A stretch of DNA of 64,000 bases from Polynucleobacter sp. MWH-UH25E (GTDB lineage: Bacteria; Pseudomonadota; Gammaproteobacteria; Burkholderiales; Burkholderiaceae): positions 992,001 to 1,056,000 of the forward strand of contig NZ_CP061286.1 in NCBI RefSeq assembly GCF_018687095.1, given 5' to 3'. A program made the translations under genes and the position numbers. Each line of letters begins with the position of its first letter. Positions within the stretch are counted from its first letter, which is position 1. This document shows positions 49,263-58,786 of the stretch, piece after piece. The notes below the pieces were generated by a model. It worked only from the letters and a program-made list of their open reading frames with translations. It had not been told where the DNA came from and ran no database searches.

Positions 49263-51128
49263 ATGGCCTTATTACAAATCTCTGAACCCGGTAAATCTCT
49301 GGCACCGCATCAGCGCCGTATAGCTGTGGGTATTGATTTGGGGACAACAAACTCTTTGGTGGCGATTGTTCGCGATGCGTTACCAAAAGTATTGCCAGAT
49401 GAGCAAGGTCGTGAATTGCTCCCCTCGGTAGTGCGTTACTTGCCCAATGGTCGTACTCAGGCGGGTTTTGAGGCGCTAGAGAGCGCTGTAAGCGATCCAA
49501 AAAATACCATTATTTCAGTAAAGCGCTTCATGGGTCGTGGCCTCAATGATGTAGAGAATAGTGAAAGTGCGCCATACGATTTTGTAGATCAGCCTGGCAT
49601 GCTGAAGTTAAGAACGGTTGCTGGAGATAAGAGTCCCATTGAAGTTTCTGCAGAAATTTTGGCGCGTTTGCGTCAGTTGGCAGAAGATTCTGTTTCAGAA
49701 GATATTGTTGGTGCAGTAATTACTGTGCCGGCTTATTTTGATGATGCGCAACGTCAGGCAACTAAAGATGCTGCTAAGTTGGCGGGTATTGAAGTGCTGC
49801 GTTTATTAAATGAGCCGACTGCCGCAGCGATTGCCTACGGATTAGATAACGCTTCCGAAGGTGTTTATGCCGTCTACGATCTTGGCGGCGGAACTTTTGA
49901 TATCTCTATTCTACGAATGAGCAGGGGCGTCTTTGAGGTGCTTTCTACTGGCGGCGATTCTGCATTGGGTGGTGATGACTTTGATCATCGTTTGTATTGT
50001 TGGGTTCTAGAGCAGGCAAAGCTTCCGCCTTTATCTGTGCACGACCATCGCACATTGCTACAGGCCTGCAAGCATGCAAAAGAATTACTAAGTCACAACC
50101 CTTTAGCCCGCGTGCATGAGACGCTATCTGATGGAACCGTCGTAAATGTTGGTGTTAGCCAAGCCCAGTTTTTTGAGATTACTCAAAACTTGGTGACTAA
50201 AACCTTAATGGCATGTAAAAAAGCATTGCGTGATGCGGGCCTTAAGGCTGAAGATGTCAAAGGCGTTGTAATGGTAGGTGGTTCTACGCGTATGCCTAAT
50301 GTGCAGCGCGCAGTTGGTGAACTATTTGGCACCCAACCATTAAATAATTTGAACCCTGATCAAGTGGTTGCTTTAGGCGCTGCAATGCAAGCCGATTTGT
50401 TGGCTGGCAATCAAAGCAAAGATGACGAATGGTTGTTGTTGGATGTGATTCCCTTGTCTTTAGGTTTAGAGACTATGGGCGGCTTGGTGGAGAAAATTAT
50501 TCCCCGCAATACTCCGATCCCTGTTGCTAGGGCGCAGGACTTTACAACTTTTAAAGATGGTCAGATAGCTCTCGCCATACAAGTGGTTCAGGGTGAGCGT
50601 GAGTTAGCTCAAGACTGCCGCTCTCTTGGTCGCTTTGAGTTAAGAGGCATTCCGCCAATGGCAGCTGGTGCCGCGCGCATACGCGTGACCTTTCAGGTGG
50701 ATGCTGATGGCTTATTGTCAGTCAGTGCCACAGAGCAAGGTTCGGGTGTGAAGGCTTCTATAGATATTAAGCCTTCATATGGTTTAACGGATGCTGAGAT
50801 CACTCGAATGTTGCAGGATGGTTTTGCTTCTGCCAAGGAGGATTTACTTGCAAGATCGCTGAGGGAAGAACAGGTCAGCGCACAACGCTTGATTGATGCC
50901 GTACAGGCTGCTTTAGCAAGTGATCGAGATCTTCTGAGTCAGGATGAGCAGTCCGCTATTGATCTCGAAATTAAATTACTGCAAAAGATTTTGAATGAAG
51001 AAACAGATAGCTCAGTTGTTCGCAAGGCTGTTGATCATGCGGCAAAAGCTACCGATGATTTTGCGCAAAAGCGTATGAATGCAAGCATTCAAAAAGCTTT
51101 AGCTGGCAAAAATGTTACCGAGATTTAA
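49263..51128 (+). CDS. hscA: Fe-S biogenesis Hsp70 chaperone HscA
   Basis: A 621-residue Hsp70 with the nucleotide-binding signatures GIDLGTTNSLVA, VYDLGGGTFDISIL and VVMVGGSTRMPNVQ, then a substrate-binding domain and helical lid. It binds the LPPVK loop of IscU and releases its cluster with HscB. It follows hscB by 17 bases and lacks a visible ribosome site; a -10-like hexamer precedes the start. Confidence 0.97.
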   Translation: MALLQISEPGKSLAPHQRRIAVGIDLGTTNSLVAIVRDALPKVLPDEQGRELLPSVVRYLPNGRTQAGFEALESAVSDPKNTIISVKRFMGRGLNDVENSESAPYDFVDQPGMLKLRTVAGDKSPIEVSAEILARLRQLAEDSVSEDIVGAVITVPAYFDDAQRQATKDAAKLAGIEVLRLLNEPTAAAIAYGLDNASEGVYAVYDLGGGTFDISILRMSRGVFEVLSTGGDSALGGDDFDHRLYCWVLEQAKLPPLSVHDHRTLLQACKHAKELLSHNPLARVHETLSDGTVVNVGVSQAQFFEITQNLVTKTLMACKKALRDAGLKAEDVKGVVMVGGSTRMPNVQRAVGELFGTQPLNNLNPDQVVALGAAMQADLLAGNQSKDDEWLLLDVIPLSLGLETMGGLVEKIIPRNTPIPVARAQDFTTFKDGQIALAIQVVQGERELAQDCRSLGRFELRGIPPMAAGAARIRVTFQVDADGLLSVSATEQGSGVKASIDIKPSYGLTDAEITRMLQDGFASAKEDLLARSLREEQVSAQRLIDAVQAALASDRDLLSQDEQSAIDLEIKLLQKILNEETDSSVVRKAVDHAAKATDDFAQKRMNASIQKALAGKNVTEI

Positions 51129-51163
51129 GTTAAATAACAGTAAATAAAAATTAAGAAGCCATC

Positions 51164-51502
51164 ATGACTCAAATCGTTGTTCTTCCTCATAGTGAATATT
51201 GTCCCGAGGGTGCAGTTGTTGAAGCATTGCCTGGCACGTCTATTTGCGAGGCTCTACTAGAAAACGACATTCCGATTGAGCACGCTTGCGATATGGTCTG
51301 TGCTTGCACAACTTGTCATGTGATTGTGAAAGAGGGGTATCAAAGCCTAAATCCGCCTGATGAGAATGAGGAAGATATGCTTGATCGCGCCTGGGGGTTG
51401 AATTCTCAATCACGCTTATCTTGCCAGGCGATTGTGGCCAAAGAGGATTTGGTGATTGAAATACCCAAATACTCAATCAATCACGCCAAAGAGAATCATT
51501 AA
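51164..51502 (+). CDS. fdx: Isc-type 2Fe-2S ferredoxin
   Basis: A 112-residue adrenodoxin-like ferredoxin. Cluster cysteines are in HACDMVCACTTCHV (C-x5-C-x2-C) and a distal LSCQAIV. It supplies electrons to cluster assembly by the Isc proteins. It ends the isc operon; no iscX gene follows within the window. Confidence 0.96.
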   Translation: MTQIVVLPHSEYCPEGAVVEALPGTSICEALLENDIPIEHACDMVCACTTCHVIVKEGYQSLNPPDENEEDMLDRAWGLNSQSRLSCQAIVAKEDLVIEIPKYSINHAKENH

Positions 51503-51521
51503 ACGCACTAAATTAGTGCGT
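51503..51521. repeat. Perfect 19-bp palindrome after fdx
   Basis: ACGCACTAAATTAGTGCGT is self-complementary around one central base and starts right at the end of fdx. There is no T-tract. It contains GCAC-N7-GTGC, the spacing of NtrC half-sites. It may be an operator for downstream genes or a processing hairpin. Confidence 0.6.
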
Positions 51522-51610
51522 AGTGCTTTATAACTATGCATTTGGTTTGAATCCTCGATAAACGTATAGCTAATATGGAGTTGTTGTTCTGTACCTCCAT
51601 AAATCTCTTT

Positions 51611-51640
51611 AAGCCATCGGAAACGATGGCTTTTCTTTTT
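51611..51640 (+). terminator. Rho-independent terminator between fdx and the DUF485 gene
   Basis: A perfect 9-bp stem AAGCCATCG / CGATGGCTT closing a GAAA tetraloop, followed by TTCTTTTT. It lies about 110 bases after fdx, so the isc message or a separate short RNA ends here. Confidence 0.9.
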
Positions 51641-51775
51641 AGGGATTACCTTCATAGGATCAACCCTAGTCGTATGGAGATAGACCCTTAGATACAGGCT
51701 TTATGCGTAAATCCCTCATTAGAATCGTGGTTTCTTTTAGTTGTTCCACGGGTAGTTTTTTTGAAGGAGAGATGC

Positions 51776-52084
51776 ATGTCTGATGCTGTCGTAACACGCA
51801 TAGAGGCTAATCCAAAATACCAAGAGCTAAAGCGTAAGCGCAGTTCTTTTGGTTGGGCCCTCTGTATCTTGATGTTTATCGTCTATTACGGATACATCGC
51901 TTTAATTGCTTTTGATAAGCCATTTTTGGCGCAACCAATCGGCGATGGCGTTATTACCTTGGGCATTCCAATTGGTATGGGCGTAATCATTTTTACTATT
52001 TTGATTACTGGCATCTATGTTCGTAGAGCAAACAATGAATACGACACATTAACTGCAGAGATTTTGAAGGATGCAAACAAATGA
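51776..52084 (+). CDS. DUF485 membrane protein (YjcH-like)
   Basis: A 102-residue protein with two membrane helices (about 24-45 and 60-82). It begins with the typical IEANPKYQELKRKRSSFGWAL; DUF485 proteins are nearly always encoded before actP. The ATG at 51776 follows AAGGAGAG; the frame upstream (TTG 51761) is the ribosome site itself. It overlaps actP by 4 bases. Upstream, TAGAAT (51720-51725) may be the -10, and the motif ACCCTAG/ACCCTTAG occurs twice (about 51664 and 51684). Confidence 0.92.
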   Translation: MSDAVVTRIEANPKYQELKRKRSSFGWALCILMFIVYYGYIALIAFDKPFLAQPIGDGVITLGIPIGMGVIIFTILITGIYVRRANNEYDTLTAEILKDANK

Positions 52085-53808
52085 CACGTATTCAAAAAAT
52101 TCTTAGCGCATTGGCGCTATTCGCTTTGCCAATTTTGGCAATTGCTGCTGGTGCCGATATGGGCCAAGTTGAAAAGCAAGAGACCAACTGGGTAGCGATT
52201 GGAATGTTTGCTGCATTCGTGGCTGGCACTTTGTACATTACCAAGTGGGCTGCTACAAAAACGAAATCTGCAGCTGATTTCTATACAGGTGGCGGTGGTA
52301 TCACTGGCTTCCAAAATGGTTTGGCAATTGCAGGTGACTACATGTCTGCAGCTTCCTTCTTGGGTATTTCAGCAGCAGTGATGGCTAATGGCTATGACGG
52401 CTTGATCTACTCCATTGGATTCTTGGTGGGTTGGCCTGTGATTACCTTCTTGATGGCTGAACGTCTGCGTAATCTTGGTAAGTTCACATTTGCTGACGTA
52501 GCAGGCTATCGCTTCCAGCAAACCCCAATCAGAGCATTTGCTGCTTCTGGCACATTGGTTGTTGTGGCTTTTTACTTGATCGCCCAAATGGTTGGTGCTG
52601 GTCAATTAATTAAGTTGCTCTTCGGTCTTGAGTACTGGATGGCGGTTGTGATTGTTGGTTGCTTGATGATGATCTACGTGTTGTTTGGTGGTATGACTGC
52701 GACAACTTGGGTTCAAATCATTAAAGCGTGCTTATTGTTAGCCGGCGTAACATTCATGGCATTCATGGTGTTAGCTCAATATGGATTTAGTCCAGAGGCA
52801 TTATTTGCTAAAGCTGTTGAAGTAAAAACAGCAATTGCAGGTAATGCAGGTAAAACCCCAGAAGAGGCAGCAAAAGCAGGCTTGAGCATCATGGGCCCAG
52901 GCGGCTTCATTAAGGATCCGATTTCTGCGATTTCATTTGGTATGGCCCTGATGTTTGGTACTGCTGGTTTGCCACACATCTTGATGCGCTTCTTTACCGT
53001 ACCTGATGCAAAAGAGGCTCGTAAATCTGTATTGTGGGCAACTACATGGATTGGCTACTTCTACATCCTCATCTTCATCATCGGATTTGGTGCGATCACT
53101 TTAGTATTGACCAATCCTGATATGGCTGATGTTGCTAAAGGTATTATCAAAGGCGGTGCTGGTACTGCAAATATGGCAGCTGTATTGGTTGCTAAAACTG
53201 TAGGCGGCAACGTGTTCTACGGCTTTATCTCTGCTGTAGCCTTTGCAACCATCTTGGCTGTGGTGGCTGGCTTGACATTGTCTGGTGCATCCGCAGTTTC
53301 ACATGACCTTTATGCGACAGTGATCAAAAAAGGTAATGCTGATAGCGCCGCTGAGTTGAAAGTGTCTCGTTTGACAACTTTGACTTTGGGTGTAATCGCC
53401 GTGGTATTAGGAATCGCCTTTGAAAAGCAAAATATCGCTTTCATGGTGTCCTTAGCCTTTGCCATTGCAGCATCTGCAAACTTCCCAGTATTGTTTATGT
53501 CAGTACTTTGGAAGAATTGCACAACCAAGGGTGCGGTTATTGGCGGGTTCTTGGGCTTGGTATCTTCTGTTGCTTTGACGGTGGTATCGCCTTCCGTTTG
53601 GGAAGCAGTTTTAGGTAACCCTAAAGGTTCAGCTTTGTTCCCATACTCATCACCAGCCTTGTTCTCAATCACGATTGGTTTCGTGGGTGTTTGGTTGTTC
53701 TCTGTATTAGATAACAGCGAGAACGCTAAGAAAGAGCGCGCTTCATTTGCTGCACAGCAAGTCCGTTCTGAGACCGGTCTTGGTGCTTCAGGAGCTTCTG
53801 GTCACTAA
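52081..53808 (+). CDS. actP: Cation/acetate symporter ActP
   Basis: A 575-residue sodium:solute symporter with a cleavable signal-like N-terminus (about 1-23) and about 13 helices. Signatures include SAADFYTGGGGITGFQNGLA and GDYMSAASFLGISAAV. ActP takes up acetate and related short acids. With isocitrate lyase in the same window this supports growth on acetate. A terminator shared with the convergent exonuclease gene follows. Confidence 0.94.
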   Translation: MTRIQKILSALALFALPILAIAAGADMGQVEKQETNWVAIGMFAAFVAGTLYITKWAATKTKSAADFYTGGGGITGFQNGLAIAGDYMSAASFLGISAAVMANGYDGLIYSIGFLVGWPVITFLMAERLRNLGKFTFADVAGYRFQQTPIRAFAASGTLVVVAFYLIAQMVGAGQLIKLLFGLEYWMAVVIVGCLMMIYVLFGGMTATTWVQIIKACLLLAGVTFMAFMVLAQYGFSPEALFAKAVEVKTAIAGNAGKTPEEAAKAGLSIMGPGGFIKDPISAISFGMALMFGTAGLPHILMRFFTVPDAKEARKSVLWATTWIGYFYILIFIIGFGAITLVLTNPDMADVAKGIIKGGAGTANMAAVLVAKTVGGNVFYGFISAVAFATILAVVAGLTLSGASAVSHDLYATVIKKGNADSAAELKVSRLTTLTLGVIAVVLGIAFEKQNIAFMVSLAFAIAASANFPVLFMSVLWKNCTTKGAVIGGFLGLVSSVALTVVSPSVWEAVLGNPKGSALFPYSSPALFSITIGFVGVWLFSVLDNSENAKKERASFAAQQVRSETGLGASGASGH

Positions 53809-53830
53809 ACCAAAGCGAAGTTACAAGAAT

Positions 53831-53858
53831 AAAAAACCAGGAGCAATCCTGGTTTTTT
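53831..53858. terminator. Bidirectional terminator between actP and the exonuclease gene
   Basis: A 12-bp perfect stem AAAAAACCAGGA / TCCTGGTTTTTT with a GCAA loop works on both strands. On the minus strand it overlaps the stop codon of the exonuclease gene. Confidence 0.9.
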
Positions 53859-54513
53859 ATTTCCCGAGCAGTTCTCGTAATTTAATGAATGCCATACCCG
53901 TCATGACGGCATCATTCATTGCATCATGGGCATCGCGCGTCGGTAGACCTAAGTCTTTCATTAGAGTATCAAAACGTAAATCAATCATTTGACCGCGCTG
54001 ATTTGGTGGCAATTTCGAGTTTTTGTACTCATAGTACATTTCTGAAACTTCAATCTTTTCTTGAGGGAGGCCTTGTCCTAGCATTGGCCAAATCACTTTA
54101 TGCAGCATACCCAAGTCGAACTCTAGGTAATAACCAACAATGGGTCGACTGCCAATAAATTGCATCAGTTTGGCGGCTGCAACCTCAGGATCTAAGCCAT
54201 TCGCAACATCAAGCTCGCGAAGCCGATGGATCTTAACGCTCTCTGCGGAGACTTCTTTGCTTGGTTTGACTAAGATCTCAAGACGTTCGCTAGTCATGAT
54301 CTTATTGCCAACAATCTTGACCGCTCCGATTGAGATAACTTGATCTTTAGCGATATTTAAGCCGGTTGTTTCGCAGTCAATAGCTACCCATTCATTAGCA
54401 GGTGGCTTATCAAACATAAACTTATAGCGTTCATCGCCAAGATGAAAGATGAGCCATTCACGCCAAACGGAGCGATAGAGTTTTTGTATGAATCCAGGCA
54501 GTAACTGGCTCAT
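53857..54513 (-). CDS. DEDDh 3'-5' exonuclease-family protein
   Basis: A 218-residue protein with the DnaQ-type motifs: exo I WVAIDCETTGLN, exo II GYYLEFDLGMLH and exo III HDAMNDAVMTG (the DEDDh histidine and aspartate). An N-terminal segment of about 35 residues precedes the domain. It overlaps the cNMP/CBS/DUF294 gene by 4 bases. Such pairs are recurrent beside actP genes in proteobacteria, so the enzyme may act in acetate signalling rather than in replication; this is inference. Confidence 0.88.
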   Translation of the reverse strand: MSQLLPGFIQKLYRSVWREWLIFHLGDERYKFMFDKPPANEWVAIDCETTGLNIAKDQVISIGAVKIVGNKIMTSERLEILVKPSKEVSAESVKIHRLRELDVANGLDPEVAAAKLMQFIGSRPIVGYYLEFDLGMLHKVIWPMLGQGLPQEKIEVSEMYYEYKNSKLPPNQRGQMIDLRFDTLMKDLGLPTRDAHDAMNDAVMTGMAFIKLRELLGK

Positions 54514-56339
54514 GCAAACTCAAGGTGAAAGTGTTGACGCAAATACTGTTTAAAACGTTTCACTACACTCAAGCTATCCTTTAGAAGATCTCGCTCAAGG
54601 GTTGATAGTCGGCTAAGATCAATTTCACCAGAAACGGCTTTGCCGGTTTCTAGTTCGGCTATGCCGCTTTTTAGTCGCAACTCCATTAAGAGATGCAAAG
54701 ATTCAACAACCTCGTTTCCAAGATCTTGGGGGATCTTATGGATTTGAATGAGTTCACGCACTCGTTCCGCTGTGGAGTTTGCGCGTATGTGATTCTCTAG
54801 GGCTAGCGAGCGAATTCCATGGGTTATGGCGAAGATACCCGCTTTTTTGAGATTGATGCGGTTATCCGAATGATCACCACCAAGGGTAAGCAAGCGATTC
54901 CACCAACCCACTTCTGAATTAAAACTCTCGATGGCGGCAGCAAAGCGCGCCATTAAGAATTGATTATCAGTGGCCAAATTAAAGAGATTCTGTTTGACGT
55001 TTTCAAGTAGTAATGAGTTGCCGCTAATTGCATGAGAATCTAAAAAGATAGCCAAATTCATTAGGCTATCTGGCGTGGGTTGAAGCAGCCAATGCTTTGC
55101 GGTCTCGGTAAAGTCCTTTTCCGACATGCGCCAAGCTGGATTATTGACCATAATCTTCCCTGGACATTCTGGGTAACCAAATTGAATCAATGCTGCGGAA
55201 AATTGATCACAGGCACTGACTACCTCAGGGGTGATTTGATAATCATTAGCAACGATGAGGCCATTATCTTGATCGGTCTTCAGAATCTGCTCGCCCCGTC
55301 CTTCGCTACCCATGACAAAGAGACAGCTATTCTTTTGAAGATCTGAACTTGCTATTAACGACCATGCCTTCTCAAAGAGTTTGGCATTTAGCTCTTGAAC
55401 CAAACGGCCAATCATGGCAACTTTTGTGCCATTGCGATGCAATAGCGTGATGAGGTTGGTGATTTGATTAGCGGCTTCCTTCAAATCCTCTAGCGTCTTA
55501 GCGCTAAGAATGCCTTGTACTACAAGAGATGAGCTATTGGCTATAAAGCTTAATAGATCCACCTGCTCTAAAGTGCCAATTGGCTGTCCCTCGTTCATCA
55601 CAATGACGCGATGAACCGAGTGACGGATCATGATGGCTAAAGCCTCATATAAATGGTCCTTGGCTTCAACGGTAATCAGTTTGTAGTTACTTAAAGGCCC
55701 TACGGGTGTTGAATCAAGAGGATATTTGGCAAGTATGGCACGTTGAAGGCTTGTTGTTGTGAAGATTCCTAGCTCTTTATTGTCAACAACATTGCTGCGA
55801 ACCAAAACATTGTTAGTCCTTTTGTCGTTGAAAATTCTGACAACATCAAATAAGTTGGTATCAAATTCGACAATATGAATTTCCCTCAGAAACGCCTCGC
55901 TGACTTGCGCAAGACTAAGGGAGTTGATTTCATACTGACTACGTCTTTCGGCTAAAGCATTGAGCTTTTTAGAAAGATCTGCAAATAGTAAGGCGCCAAA
56001 TGTTGCATTGGTAGAGATGAGCTCGGTTACTGTTGACTTGGCTAGTTGATAGCTAACCACTTCTTCGGAAGCTATGAATTGACTCGATACCTTTCCAGCA
56101 ATCAGCCCTCGTCCATCAAAGCAGTCATCAGGGTCATAGGTCGCAACTTCCTCGCCATTCTCAAGTTGTTGAACATATCCTTTAATGGGAATAAACAAAT
56201 GCGTTGGTGTTGAGCCTACGTCTAGTATAGTTTCGCCTTCCTTGAAATAGGCGATATCGACACTATTTCTGACTAGGTCTTGCTCTTGGGTATTGAGGCA
56301 GTCAAACGGAGAGGCTTGGAAATTAAAGGCATTAGGCAT
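54510..56339 (-). CDS. cNMP-binding/CBS/DUF294 nucleotidyltransferase-like protein
   Basis: A 609-residue signalling protein. Order: cyclic-nucleotide-type beta-roll (about 15-125), two CBS domains (about 150-275), GlnD-like nucleotidyltransferase domain with GSEGRGEQ (344-351) and TDQDNG (355-360) and the C-terminal DUF294_C helical domain (about 460-609). The NTase motif is intact, so transfer of a nucleotide to a partner is possible, but no activity is established. Context with exonuclease and acetate uptake suggests a carbon or energy status sensor. Confidence 0.9.
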   Translation of the reverse strand: MPNAFNFQASPFDCLNTQEQDLVRNSVDIAYFKEGETILDVGSTPTHLFIPIKGYVQQLENGEEVATYDPDDCFDGRGLIAGKVSSQFIASEEVVSYQLAKSTVTELISTNATFGALLFADLSKKLNALAERRSQYEINSLSLAQVSEAFLREIHIVEFDTNLFDVVRIFNDKRTNNVLVRSNVVDNKELGIFTTTSLQRAILAKYPLDSTPVGPLSNYKLITVEAKDHLYEALAIMIRHSVHRVIVMNEGQPIGTLEQVDLLSFIANSSSLVVQGILSAKTLEDLKEAANQITNLITLLHRNGTKVAMIGRLVQELNAKLFEKAWSLIASSDLQKNSCLFVMGSEGRGEQILKTDQDNGLIVANDYQITPEVVSACDQFSAALIQFGYPECPGKIMVNNPAWRMSEKDFTETAKHWLLQPTPDSLMNLAIFLDSHAISGNSLLLENVKQNLFNLATDNQFLMARFAAAIESFNSEVGWWNRLLTLGGDHSDNRINLKKAGIFAITHGIRSLALENHIRANSTAERVRELIQIHKIPQDLGNEVVESLHLLMELRLKSGIAELETGKAVSGEIDLSRLSTLERDLLKDSLSVVKRFKQYLRQHFHLEFA

Positions 56340-56414
56340 TCCTTATTCTATTTCCTTAGCCGAAATCTGGGAAGAAGGGGGCTTCCCTTAGGTATTCAAT
56401 TTTTGATTTAAAGC

Positions 56415-56449
56415 AAAAAGCCTCGTAATTAGAAAATCACGAGGCTTTT
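56415..56449 (-). terminator. Rho-independent terminator of the cys operon
   Basis: An 11-bp stem AAAAGCCTCGT / ACGAGGCTTTT with a 12-base loop, ending in TTTTT on the minus strand, 21 bases after the cysN stop. Confidence 0.88.
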
Positions 56450-56470
56450 AAATGCTTAACACGCAAAACC

Positions 56471-57817
56471 TTATTGCTCTACTGCCTCGCGAATCATTCC
56501 GGCAGCAACTGTGTGGTTGGTCGCTTCGTCAATCAAAATGAAGGAACCTGTTCGTTGGGACTGATCAAATAAGTCTGCGACGATGGGTTTTTGCAAAATA
56601 AAATCGACTCTACCAATTTCATTCGTGGAGAGTGCATGTACATCGCTTGCATGCGATAAGGTTTGAACATCCAAGACTTGTTGAATATTTTTAACCTTTG
56701 CGCCAATGGTATTAGTAGTGTGACGCAATGCGTACTTCCGACTCAATGAGAGTGGTTCGCCATCTAACCAGCATAAGTCAGCAGAAAGCTGCTTGCTGAG
56801 CACAGGCGGTTTAGAATCTTCCGCGCTAATAAATAGAGAGCCACGCGATACATCAATATCTTCAGCCAATTGAATCGCTACGGCTTCGCCAGTTTGAGCT
56901 GAGTCAACAGCATTATTACCCTTGCTATCAGAGCCATTCCCGAGATAAATCTCAGCAACCGTAGCCTCCGAACCACCTGGCAACACCTTAATCTTTTGGC
57001 CTTTGCGAATACTGCCTGATTCAATCTCACCCAGGTAGCCACGGAAATCATCTGAAGCGCTTCCATCTTGGCGTGCCACATATTGCACTGGGAAACGTAG
57101 GGCTAATTTTTCGGATTTAGGGCTGGTATCAAGGCCTTCGAGTAATTCCAATAGAGTAGGACCTTTGTACCAAGGAGTATGTTGACTTTTAGTAACAACA
57201 TTGGCTCCCAGTAAGGCTGAGATAGGAATTAATGTTGGGGTTGGCAAACCAATTTTGATAGCGAGATCTTCGATGGCAGATTTAATGGTGTTGTAAACCT
57301 TCTCATCGAATTCAAACAAATCCATTTTGTTGATCGCAAATACCACGTGACGCAAACCCAATAAATGCACTATTGCGGCATGACGTTTGGTTTGGGCTAA
57401 TAGTGTTGCTGGCGAGGTATTTAGATCAACGCGAGTAGCATCCACTAATATGACTGCTACATCAGACTGCGATGCGCCTGTAACAAGATTACGAGTGTAT
57501 TGTTCGTGACCCGGAGCGTCAGCCACAATAAATTTACGCTTAGGTGTCGAAAAATAGCGATACGCCACATCAATCGTAATACCTTGCTCACGCTCAGCTT
57601 CTAGGCCATCAGTCAAAAGTGCCAAATCAACACCAGCATCAGAGGAGGTAACGCGCGCATGTTTCGTCTTGGAAAGGGATTCAAGCTGGTCAACCAGAAT
57701 AGATTTGGTGTCATAAAGTAAACGACCAATTAAGGTGCTCTTACCGTCATCAACGCTACCGGCGGTAATAAAGCGCACTACGTTTTGATGCGCATTTAGA
57801 TGTTGAGTTGTTGTCAT
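56471..57817 (-). CDS. cysN: Sulfate adenylyltransferase subunit 1 CysN
   Basis: A 448-residue GTPase that drives sulfate adenylation by CysD. G1 is GSVDDGKSTLIG, G3 DAPGHEQYTRN and G4 INKMDLFE, followed by two EF-Tu-like beta-barrels. No APS kinase (CysC) domain is attached, in keeping with the APS-reductase type CysH nearby. Start and cysD stop overlap by one base (TGATG). Confidence 0.96.
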   Translation of the reverse strand: MTTTQHLNAHQNVVRFITAGSVDDGKSTLIGRLLYDTKSILVDQLESLSKTKHARVTSSDAGVDLALLTDGLEAEREQGITIDVAYRYFSTPKRKFIVADAPGHEQYTRNLVTGASQSDVAVILVDATRVDLNTSPATLLAQTKRHAAIVHLLGLRHVVFAINKMDLFEFDEKVYNTIKSAIEDLAIKIGLPTPTLIPISALLGANVVTKSQHTPWYKGPTLLELLEGLDTSPKSEKLALRFPVQYVARQDGSASDDFRGYLGEIESGSIRKGQKIKVLPGGSEATVAEIYLGNGSDSKGNNAVDSAQTGEAVAIQLAEDIDVSRGSLFISAEDSKPPVLSKQLSADLCWLDGEPLSLSRKYALRHTTNTIGAKVKNIQQVLDVQTLSHASDVHALSTNEIGRVDFILQKPIVADLFDQSQRTGSFILIDEATNHTVAAGMIREAVEQ

Positions 57818-58740
57818 CAGAAGTAACCTTCTTTCTTACGGCGCTCCATGGAGGCCTCATTGGTTTGGTCGTCCATGCGGGTTGCGCCACGTTCAGTAAT
57901 TTCGGTGATGGCGGTTTCGGCAATGATATCGAGCGGGTTTGCAGCAGTACTGAGTACTGGGCAGGTACAACTGATGTCGCCAACAGTACGGAAGCGCACA
58001 CTTAAAATTTCACTAACGTCACCAGGTGCTTTTGGAGTGACATCGGTCACCGGTACCAGGAGATTGTTTTTCTTCACCACTTCACGTTGATGGGTGTAAT
58101 AGATGCTAGGCAAAGCAAGGTTTTCGCGGGCAATGTATTGCCAGACATCGAGCTCGGTCCAGTTGGAAATCGGAAATACGCGCATATTCTCGCCTTTAGC
58201 GATACGGGCGTTATAGAGATTCCAGAGTTCAGGACGTTGCGCCTTGGGATCCCATTGGCCAAATTCGTCGCGGAAAGAGAAGATGCGCTCTTTAGCTCTG
58301 GCTTTCTCTTCATCGCGACGTGCGCCACCCATCAGGGCATCAAATTCATACTCGGCGATTGTCTCAAGCAAGGTTACCGCTTGAGCGGCATTACGGGAAT
58401 CTGTCTCTTTACGTAAACGAACAGTACCCTTTTTAATAGAGTCTTCTACGTGACCAACAATGAGTTTGACACCAGTGTTTTTAACAACATCGTCACGATA
58501 TTGAATTACTTCAGGATAGTTATGCCCTGTATCAATGTGTAAAATCGGAAAGGGTAACTTGACAGGACGATCGCCAAATTGGAATGCCTTACGTGCTAAG
58601 TGAAACATCACGATCGAATCTTTTCCGCCTGAAAATAGCATGGCGGGGTTGGAGCACTGTGCTACCACCTCACGAATGATGTAGATAGACTCAGCTTCGA
58701 GCCAATCTAAGTGATCATCAAGTAATTTTTTTTCTGACAT
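57817..58740 (-). CDS. cysD: Sulfate adenylyltransferase subunit 2 CysD
   Basis: A 307-residue ATP pyrophosphatase that makes APS from sulfate and ATP. The PP-loop is FSGGKDSIVM, with the later HVDTGHNYPE-like HIDTGHNYPE and RRDEEKARAKERIFSFRD. It is the expected partner of cysN, translated together with it. Its start follows cysH after 46 bases. Confidence 0.97.
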   Translation of the reverse strand: MSEKKLLDDHLDWLEAESIYIIREVVAQCSNPAMLFSGGKDSIVMFHLARKAFQFGDRPVKLPFPILHIDTGHNYPEVIQYRDDVVKNTGVKLIVGHVEDSIKKGTVRLRKETDSRNAAQAVTLLETIAEYEFDALMGGARRDEEKARAKERIFSFRDEFGQWDPKAQRPELWNLYNARIAKGENMRVFPISNWTELDVWQYIARENLALPSIYYTHQREVVKKNNLLVPVTDVTPKAPGDVSEILSVRFRTVGDISCTCPVLSTAANPLDIIAETAITEITERGATRMDDQTNEASMERRKKEGYF

Positions 58741-58786
58741 TCTGTAAATCGCTTCTTGTTTCTACTAAGTTTTAATAATGAATACG

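Noticed and set aside
51575..51691. ATG-initiated frame of about 38 codons in the fdx-DUF485 gap
   Set aside because: It runs straight through a strong rho-independent terminator and has no ribosome site, so it is unlikely to be coding.
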